Positions 56,708 through 64,000 of a DNA stretch of 64,000 nt are shown in pieces (the stretch's first letter is position 1; every line of letters begins with the position of its first letter). The DNA is from Ulota crispa (lineage: Eukaryota > Streptophyta > Bryopsida > Orthotrichales > Orthotrichaceae), in NCBI GenBank assembly GCA_963920765.1, contig OY987244.1, positions 4,218,501 to 4,282,500 of the forward strand, given 5' to 3'. Under the pieces are notes generated by a model. The model was not told the DNA's origin and did no database searches. It was given only the letters and a program-made list of their open reading frames with translations. Made by a program: the position numbers and the translations under genes.

Positions 56708-57292
56708 GTTAAGTGAGCCTTGCAATGCAAGGCTAGCTATTGTTCAGAAAGATTGTTGCTTTTTGACGTGCAGCATCACCACCCGTCCTACAAAATGGAT
56801 GGCCTTATGGGAAGAGGCCGGCCTACTCCCAAAAAAGAGCCCCACCCAACCCCAAAAATGGATGACCTTCTGGAAAGGGTGACCCCAAAACTTGCCATGG
56901 CCTCAAAAATTGCCTTGTTTTCAAGCCACCCTCTTGGCCTCCAAAACCTAATGAGACAAGATGTGCACCTTTCACCTCTAACGTGATTCGCTCACAATTT
57001 GTTCTTTTTGAGCACAAAAGAAGGGAGCCAATGGGGGCCAAGGCTCCTGGGCCTCTCAACTTGCCATGACAGTGGCCCCCAACCTCCAAATCTGATGGCC
57101 CCTTGTGTTGCAAGCCTGAAGCAGGCCCGCCCCCAGGTGGTGATGCCCTTTAAGACACTCTTGAAGAGTGATGTAAGATTCTATTGATGAGTAATCCAAG
57201 GATATGTTATGCAGTTAACTAATTTTTATGCATCTAAGTGTGTGTTAACTAATTTTCATTAGTAAAAGGGTTGTTTCTACCTCCTACATTGA
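56708..57292. other. GC-richer block of unknown nature
   Basis: About 56720-57180 is clearly richer in G and C than its surroundings. Frames of up to 104 codons exist on both strands, but none shows a recognisable domain; several look Pro/Lys-rich by composition. It could be an old gene or repeat fragment. Confidence 0.25.
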
Positions 57293-59660
57293 TTTTTGGG
57301 TTGCCTTGACAATTAATCATTGCAATTAATTTGCCTTATCATGGAAAGTTACCTCATGACTCATTACTGTTTAACCACTTGAAGGTGCATGTAACTCATT
57401 AGATTCTAGGATTTCACAAGATTTAAGACGTAAAATTTCTTAACTTAAATTTCTACAACATCATTGTTGTTGCCAAGACCTTTGAAATTAGTTTTTTGGA
57501 GTAATTAACAATGAAATTTATTGTAGCAACAATAAATATTTATATAGTGTAAAACATAGAGAAATTAGTTTGACAACCTGAACACAATATTCATTGTAGA
57601 TAACCTCTATATTTAATTATTGGATCGCTTTTGTTGATTCTTTTATGTTAGTCAAAGCATAAGTTAGTGTAATATAGTGAGTAAGATTGTTGAGTGATTG
57701 TGCCTTATTACCACAATTCACTTGTAATGTGTATGTTAATTGGGATGTTATTGATTCTCACTTGGTGGCATGATGTATTGCTGACACGATGAATTTGTGC
57801 ACAACACAATTTTAACAACAATTTGATAAGGACAATTCAAAAACTTCAAAACTATTTTCCAAAAACAATAAGATTATCCTTAGGTATTAGGCAAGCGTGA
57901 GTTTTGGTGTATTCCCAATTACACCACTCATGTGTGCAAGTCGTTTGAGCATGCTTGCCGCATTTTCCTCAAAACACTTGATTCTATAGTGCAATTCCAA
58001 AAGCATGCTTGAATGACCAACTTAATAGAAAGTATAAATTGCCTTATTTGTAATTGCTTAAAATTATATTATCATTTATAATTGTATTGTACTACAATGC
58101 AAGTAAACATAAACCAACCAAAATTTAACAATCGTATGAATTGTTCATAATACCCCTCACTAAGCCGAAACTCTTGTAACTACAAGTAGGAAGGTCTTAG
58201 AATAAAAGTTATTAAAGTATATTAAAAATGGTGTTTGTCGAAAAAAAGTTATTGACATTAAAAGTCAACTTTTATTTGAGAATTTTGACCAAATATGTAT
58301 TGATTATGGTGTCTTGCACTTTAGTCAGGGTTTTTTAATATTAAGTTTACGAGTCTAAACATGTGCCACAATTTTTTTTTAAATGACAACAATGAGCAAT
58401 TCTACTTTATGTCTCTCATTCATGGAATGTCACCTTCCATGGTCGTGAGATTGACACGTGTGACAGCCCGATTGTGCGCAGCTAGCATTAAGTTATGTGC
58501 TGCAGTGCAGTGTGTGGTTATAGGGGGCACAAGAAACACCATTATGAACTTGAATTTAAACTTTTTTTGTCTGCCCGAAGTAGAATGTTCAAGACAACAA
58601 TCATAGAATGGAATTATACTGCAGGCCTACTCTACAACTTTGTCTTACACAATTGAAAAAAATGTAGATGACCCCAAGGGCCAAGGGGCACTAAAAAGGG
58701 GGACCACTTGAGTTAGAATATAATCTAATGAGTCATACACACGGGTGGTTCATATTGCCATTGTTTTTTTGTTATTCTGAGACGTGCAAATAAATTAAGA
58801 TAATTTTTTCACATTTGAGTAAACTAACATTGTATTGATTTTTTTTTTTTAATTACCTCTATATGTTTAGTCATATTTTGAAAAACAACCTTGTAACTTT
58901 CAAAATTGCAAAAACACCCTTGTAGGGTACAATGATACATTGAGCCGCACTCGTTTTCAAAGGCAATGTTGCAAACACTCAATTTTACTAATATGGTGTT
59001 CATGGCTCACTAATCCCTTTGTTGCCTTTTCAGCTTTCCAATTCCGACTGAGCATGACTGTTCACCCTAAGGGACAATTCCTACTACGACCATGGCCTAT
59101 TTGTGCAAGTTCCACCTCAACGCAAGACTATGGCTTCATTGAATTAGTAAGGGCAAACATGAGTATTAGAAAAAGTCATGACTATTTTATGTAAAGATAT
59201 TACGGTAGTGTGGTTGGGGCTAAAAGTTGGGTTTAGTAAAATAATCAATCTAAACCTTAGGCAAACCCCATCTTTTTTGGTGCCAAAATTTTCAAATAAT
59301 GTTTTCATGTAAGCAAAAGATAGTAAATTGGGACATGGGTACTTGGGACATATATTGAATATTGTATTTAGGTTGCCTTGAAAATTAGTTTGACTTACCT
59401 TGGGAAGTTACCTCAAGACTCATCACTTAATCACTTGGACATACACACAACTCTCTATATACTTGGGTTTCACATGGTTTACAATTTGGAAGTGGCTATT
59501 TTGTTATTCAACAACTTTAATGTTATTACTAAACCTTATAAAAATTGTTATTGCAATAGTTATTGATGAAAAATTACTATAGCAACAACAAATCTTTATA
59601 TAGTGTGAAATGTCATGAAATTAGTGTGGGACGACCTAAATGCAATATTTAGTGTAGTGA
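57293..59660. repeat. Diverged direct repeat of about 300 bp at 57293-57605 and 59369-59660
   Basis: Both copies start GGTTGCCTTGA and share GGAAGTTACCTCA, TAGCAACAA and TTTATATAGTGT in the same order with much divergence. The sequence between (57606-59368) is AT-rich with no supported gene. Confidence 0.55.
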
Positions 59661-59904
59661 GAAGCGTTAAGTCTCAACTCTTAGCAATATGCCAATCAAA
59701 TTCTCATGGGATGTGGGACATGGTGTGAAGTAGTGTATTTTTTTTCTGGCAAATAATAGCCAGAAAGCAAAGTTTTTATAGGGTGGTTGAAATTAGCACT
59801 AGAGCTAGTGTTTTCACCAAGAGTGATTTGCCAAAATTCTCCCTTCAAGGAACCACTTTTGTCCCCCTTTTCCCACTCGTGGCAGCCACAATCGCTTGCT
59901 TTAA

Positions 59905-60794
59905 CCCCTAAAGGACCATTGTCCTTTTGGGAGACAAATGGGATTTTGGGCATGTACCTACGGCTAAACTACTTTGCGTGATTTTTGGCAATGTTTTTTG
60001 AAGGTGAGGGATTCAAAGATCTACTTGGGATTATAATTTTTTCTTCATTCCAACATTTATTGAAGAAGTTATGCATGAAAATCTGGAAAATGCTGCTCTT
60101 GGGGCAGCCAAAAATTTCATTTTTTTCAAATAAAAATCTGAAATAGGTTCTTTAGACTTATATAGACTTGGAGAGCTTTGAATCATTCAATTTTGATAGA
60201 TGAGATGAAAGTTATGAGGAGTTTTTGTTTGTGGGCAGTTCTAGATTCTCTACTCTAAAATAAACTTTGAAGTCCTTTATTTTACTCAATTTTCATTCAT
60301 TTCAAAAAAAAAACAAAACCAAAGGATGTAGATTGTTTATCACAACATTATAACCGTTGGGATTTGCATTTTTCATTTTAATAATTAAATTCTTAACAAT
60401 TTAGTGTTTTGACTCAATCTCTACTTCTTTTTACTTACTATTTTCTCCCATGTGTTGAATAGTTCCAATTGATTTGAAAATTCTCCCACACATACCTAAC
60501 TTGGTCTCCTATATGGGAAAAATAACCTCAACTTTGCATAAAGCAAATGTTGATATAGGAGTGGTCAATGGCTTCTGAAATTGTTGGGCAAAAACTTTTT
60601 TCTTCACTTCACATGTAAATATCTCGCTCCTTTTCAGTTGGAATAAGCTCATTTTTTTCCCGAAGTTCCTCATACTATCTAGAGCAAGATCTTACAGTTA
60701 GATTTCAAAAAAAAAAATTACCATTCCTTTTGACCCCCCAAAAGTGGTAGTTTTCAGTGTTTTTTACAGAGAAAAAGGTTTCATCCTTTAGGTG
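59905..60794 (+). mobile_element. TTAA-flanked MITE, 925-bp family, 890 bp
   Basis: Ends CCCCTAAAGGACCATTGTCC and CATCCTTTAGGTG; TTAA at 59901-59904 and 60795-60798. Collinear with 32804-33728. Confidence 0.85.
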
Positions 60795-60798
60795 TTAA

Positions 60799-61260
60799 TA
60801 TCTTTGTGCACTAAAAAGCTAGGAATTGCTTGTGGACTTCACCAAAAAATAAATGAAAGAAGCCAGACTTGCACCCAAAAGAAAAAAAAAAATCGCCAAA
60901 TTAGCACCAAACACAAAATTCCAATTTAAACACTGGTGTGAAGTGCCCCGAAGAAGTAAGAACCACTTTTTGACCAAGTTGTGTGGTCCATAGGGCTTAT
61001 TTGCCGACAATTCCGTACACTATAGAAAAAATCCGTGTATCCTTGAACTCAGACTGATTCTGAGCAGATGAAATGTTTCTGCAGAGACTAGCATTACTCC
61101 TCTCCTTTAGATATGTTAACCTACTCTAGTTTACTGTTCTCTGATTTATACTTCACGTGAGAGTACTTTTGGACCCTAAAATATGGTATTCCTCTACAGG
61201 AGCATTTTCCCAAGGCATCAAAAAAAAATCATGAAAAGCGTTGCATGCATGTTGCGTATC
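60799..61260. other. No gene seen
   Basis: Unique spacer, no supported feature. Confidence 0.35.
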
Positions 61261-61263
61261 TCA

Positions 61264-61586
61264 GGCCAGGTTCAGACTACCAACCGGCCGAGACACGGAA
61301 ATCAGCACCCCGTCTAGTGTGTTGCCAGATAGAAATTTTTTGTGTAATCGTGTGTCATTCAAGCGTGTACTTCTACTGAACAAGTTTGGTACCATCCTTG
61401 GAGTAGGCCGCAAATCTTCACTTTCTTGGTCGCTGACGTGGCTATATAGGGTGGTCCCCACGGTGGTGAAAATGGATGTAAAAGTACCAGACAAACCCGC
61501 AATTTGAACCCAACATCAGAGAAAAGCCAAATTTCAACCAATCACATTTGAGAAATTTTTGGCCAGACGCTAGTCTGAACCGGGCC
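61264..61586. mobile_element. MITE with TCA duplication, 323 bp
   Basis: Inverted ends GGCCAGGTTCAGACTA and TAGTCTGAACCGGGCC; TCA directly repeated at 61261-61263 and 61587-61589. A 3-bp target fits the PIF/Harbinger class, though TCA is not the usual TAA/TTA. Confidence 0.75.
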
Positions 61587-61689
61587 TCACATATTTGACT
61601 TGTCCAAACTTCAAACCATCAAGAACATCGAAAATAGCAATAGGAAACTTAGTAACGGGCGGTTCACGCTGTGTCCCAAGTCTCATCAA

Positions 61690-62607
61690 CCTCTGAGCGC
61701 CCACAGCAAAATCGGGAAAATGAGGCCAAGAAGGACCATGCTCAAAAAAAATGTACGCCCCAAGTTGGGAACTTAGATCTGGGAGGATTCACTGTTGAAA
61801 TAGCAAAAAGGGTGTTTGATGCATCTAACTAGAAATTTGCAGAACTTTTGACCGCACCATTTTGTAGATTATAATAGTCAAAGTATAGTTGACTATGTGG
61901 CAACTGGCCAATTTGGGGGGGGGGGTCTGTGGCTATGGATGCAAAAATTCATGCCTTAAGGTACATTCACACTTGGTGTTAAGAGGGGTAGTAGCGGAGG
62001 AAAATTAGATGTATTTGGATGCACTTTTAGACAACATTCATATTGCTAATACTTTTCCTAACACCAAGTGTGAATGTACCTTTAGAGGAGGCTCCTTCTG
62101 ATGAAATTTAGGCAAGAGGTGCAACTTACAAGTATCTTGCTTATTGCCAAATTTGGTGATGTTTTGATATTTGCAAGGTGCTTTTCTAGAAGCCCAAAGT
62201 TTCAAGGCTCCCTCAACATGGTGGACAATAGATGGGGTATAGGTATGGCTTTTACCTCCACAAGGGCACGGATCCCGGTGGTACATATGCAAAATCCTTC
62301 TCTAGTATGAGGTATACGTGCCAAAACACCCCTAACTGTATGGAACCGACCATATTTGATGGTCTCTATCCTTGCACCTAAACCCTAAACCGCATGAAAT
62401 GAAGTTATTGCATACTATTGCATATTTGACTTGCACAATCCGTGCTTGTACAAGTGGTGAAACCCCCATCACCCACTATGTGACGTGAGAGTAGTACCGT
62501 ACCATAGACCAAGTACAATTTCCGGGAAGTACACTTTTGATATGGACATGGTTTTGTGAAAAATTGATTTCGAGCGACCATATTCTAGTCGGTGGGGCAC
62601 TTAGGGG
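61690..62607 (+). mobile_element. TTAA-element, 918 bp, left member of an abutting pair, with nested MITE
   Basis: Left end CCTCTGAGCGCCCACAG after TCAA (61686-61689); right end GGGGCACTTAGGGG before TTAA (62608-62611), shared with the next element. A 123-bp Tourist-like MITE is nested at 61959-62081. Confidence 0.65.
61959..62081. mobile_element. Nested Tourist-like MITE, 123 bp
   Basis: Inverted ends AGGTACATTCACACTTGGTG and CACCAAGTGTGAATGTACCT, TTA directly repeated at 61956-61958 and 62082-62084. Confidence 0.85.
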
Positions 62608-62611
62608 TTAA

Positions 62612-63548
62612 CCCCTAAAGGACCATTGTCCCTTTGGAGGACAAGTTGGACTTTGGGCATGTACCTATGGCTAATCTACTTTGTGTGATTTTCTGAAACT
62701 TTCATTGAAAGTGGGGAATTCAAAGGTCTATGTGGACATCTAATTTTTTCTTCATTTTGACATTTGATGAAGAAGTTATGCATGAACTTGAGAAATTTTG
62801 GGGAGGATTGCCCATTTGGACAGCCCAAAAACTTCTTTAAAAATTACATTTTTCTCAAATTAAAATTTGAAATTGGTTCTTTAGATTTTTTTTTTAATAC
62901 ATGAGAAGCTTTGAATCACTCAATTTCAATCAATGAGATGAAAGATATGAGGAGTTTTTGTTTGTGGGCAATTATGGAATCTCTACTCTAAAATAAACTT
63001 TGAAGTCCTTTGTTTTACTCAATTTTCAATATTTTGGAAAAAAAAATTAAATTAAAGGAAGTAGATTGTTCATCACAACATCATCACCATTGGGATTTGC
63101 AATTTTCATTTCAATAATTAAATTCTTAACAATTTAGTGTTTTGACTCATTCTCTACTTCTTTTTACTTACTATTTTTTCCCATGTGTTGTACAATTTTA
63201 ATTGATTTAAAAATTCTCCCACACATACCTAACTTGATCTCCTACATGGAAAAAATAAAGTGCAACTTTGGGTAGAGCAATTTTTTGTTATAAGAGTGGT
63301 CAAAGGCTTTTGAAATTTTTGGGCAACATGGAAAAGAACTTTTTTGTTCACTTTAGATGTAAATATCTCACTCCTCTCCATTTGGAATGAGCTGGTTTTT
63401 TCCCACAAGTATCTCTTCTAGTATAGGGCAAGATCATACGGTTGAATTTCCCAAAAACAAAACATCAAATCCCTTTATACTAAACCTCCTAGAAGTGGCA
63501 GTTTTTAGTGATTTTCAGAAAAAAAAAAAGGGCTTGGTCCTTGAGGGG
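62612..63548 (+). mobile_element. TTAA-flanked MITE, 925-bp family, right member of an abutting pair
   Basis: Starts CCCCTAAAGGACCATTGTCC immediately after the shared TTAA, ends GGTCCTTGAGGGG, then TTAA (63549-63552). 937 bp, collinear with 32804-33728. Confidence 0.87.
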
Positions 63549-63552
63549 TTAA

Positions 63553-64000
63553 ATCCTAAAATTGATCGGTCAAGTGTTGAAAGTTTGGGACTTGACAATT
63601 CACATGATGTCTCCAATCCCCATGTCCCATTTCACTAATAGCATGTTTACATGGTACCGTAGAGTGGCATGACTTTTATTTTTTTATTATTTCATTAATG
63701 TTAAATGCAAACTTTTTGTAAAAGATTATGAAACAATCTTTTTTTTTTGAAAAATGAGTGAGAGCTATGACAAAAGCTTTACTAATGAAAGACTAGTACC
63801 TTGAAATAAATGGACCACTACCTTGAGCTGCTAATAATGCAATTGAAATATGTTACACACATTTGGCTTCCATTCATATATTACTGAGAAACAACATCAT
63901 AATTTTAAACTGTTTTTACTTTTATGATCCTTTTCAATTTGAAAGGATATAATCTATTTATCTCATTGAATATATGACAATTGGTGAAATAATTACATAC
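63553..64000. other. No gene seen
   Basis: AT-rich window edge without supported features. Confidence 0.35.

Noticed and set aside
57829-57880. Match to the right part of the 912-bp TTAA-element
   Set aside because: Only about 50 bp match and no terminal sequence or TTAA follows; too short to call an element.
1-64000. CRISPR arrays, bacterial operons, tRNA or rRNA genes, LTR elements
   Set aside because: The tandem arrays here are simple minisatellites without spacers. Genes are spliced with plant targeting signals. No RNA gene or reverse-transcriptase, integrase or capsid-type protein pattern was recognised in either strand.

Overview
This is a nuclear window from a land plant. Four spliced or intact host genes have plant-type exons and plant organelle-targeting leaders, and about half of the window is small DNA transposons. 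Overall it is AT-rich, with GC-rich islands at exons. I cannot fix the species. Nothing here argues for bacterial, viral or organellar DNA, and I recognise no rRNA or tRNA gene and no LTR retrotransposon.

Host genes. (1) 4783-5769 (-) is an intronless RGP5-like reversibly glycosylated polypeptide / UDP-arabinopyranose mutase homologue whose metal-binding acidic triplet is replaced by EPG. (2) 11403-15893 (-) is CNX2, the mitochondrial MoaA-type GTP 3',8-cyclase of molybdenum cofactor synthesis: seven exons, 446 aa, all six cluster cysteines and the C-terminal GG present. (3) 24109-27799 (+) is a four-exon gene for a 173-aa thylakoid-lumen protein, tentatively PsaN-like. (4) 34721-40112 (-) is an eleven-exon DEG14/HtrA2-type serine protease, 467 aa, with an intact H-D-S triad, a C-terminal PDZ domain and one intron best explained as GC-AG. 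The four genes are unrelated in function and look independently transcribed.

Mobile DNA. A PIF/Harbinger element (45268-48757) has TAA target duplications, an intact Myb/SANT-like accessory gene and a transposase reading frame broken by stops. Everything else is non-coding. The most striking group is about 18 elements or fragments that start CCCC(T)AAA and are flanked by TTAA, i.e. piggyBac-type by ends and target site. They are about 225 to 1110 bp long and concentrated at 50-64 kb, and three adjacent pairs share a single TTAA. Other groups are 8-bp-TSD hAT-like foldbacks, TTA/TAA Tourist-like elements, TA-flanked AGGTAG elements, and several near-perfect palindromes.

Layout. 0-9.8 kb: MITE field around the RGP-like gene. 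10-16.5 kb: CNX2 with a triplicated 160-bp repeat just upstream. 16.8-23.3 kb: MITE field including a MITE whose end has grown into a 22-bp minisatellite. 23.5-28 kb: PsaN-like gene. 28.4-33.7 kb: MITEs and hairpins. 34.7-40.6 kb: DEG14. 40.6-45.2 kb: MITEs. 45.3-48.8 kb: Harbinger. 50-63.5 kb: the TTAA-element cluster. Exon joins were checked by reading phase only; no database search or expression data were available.
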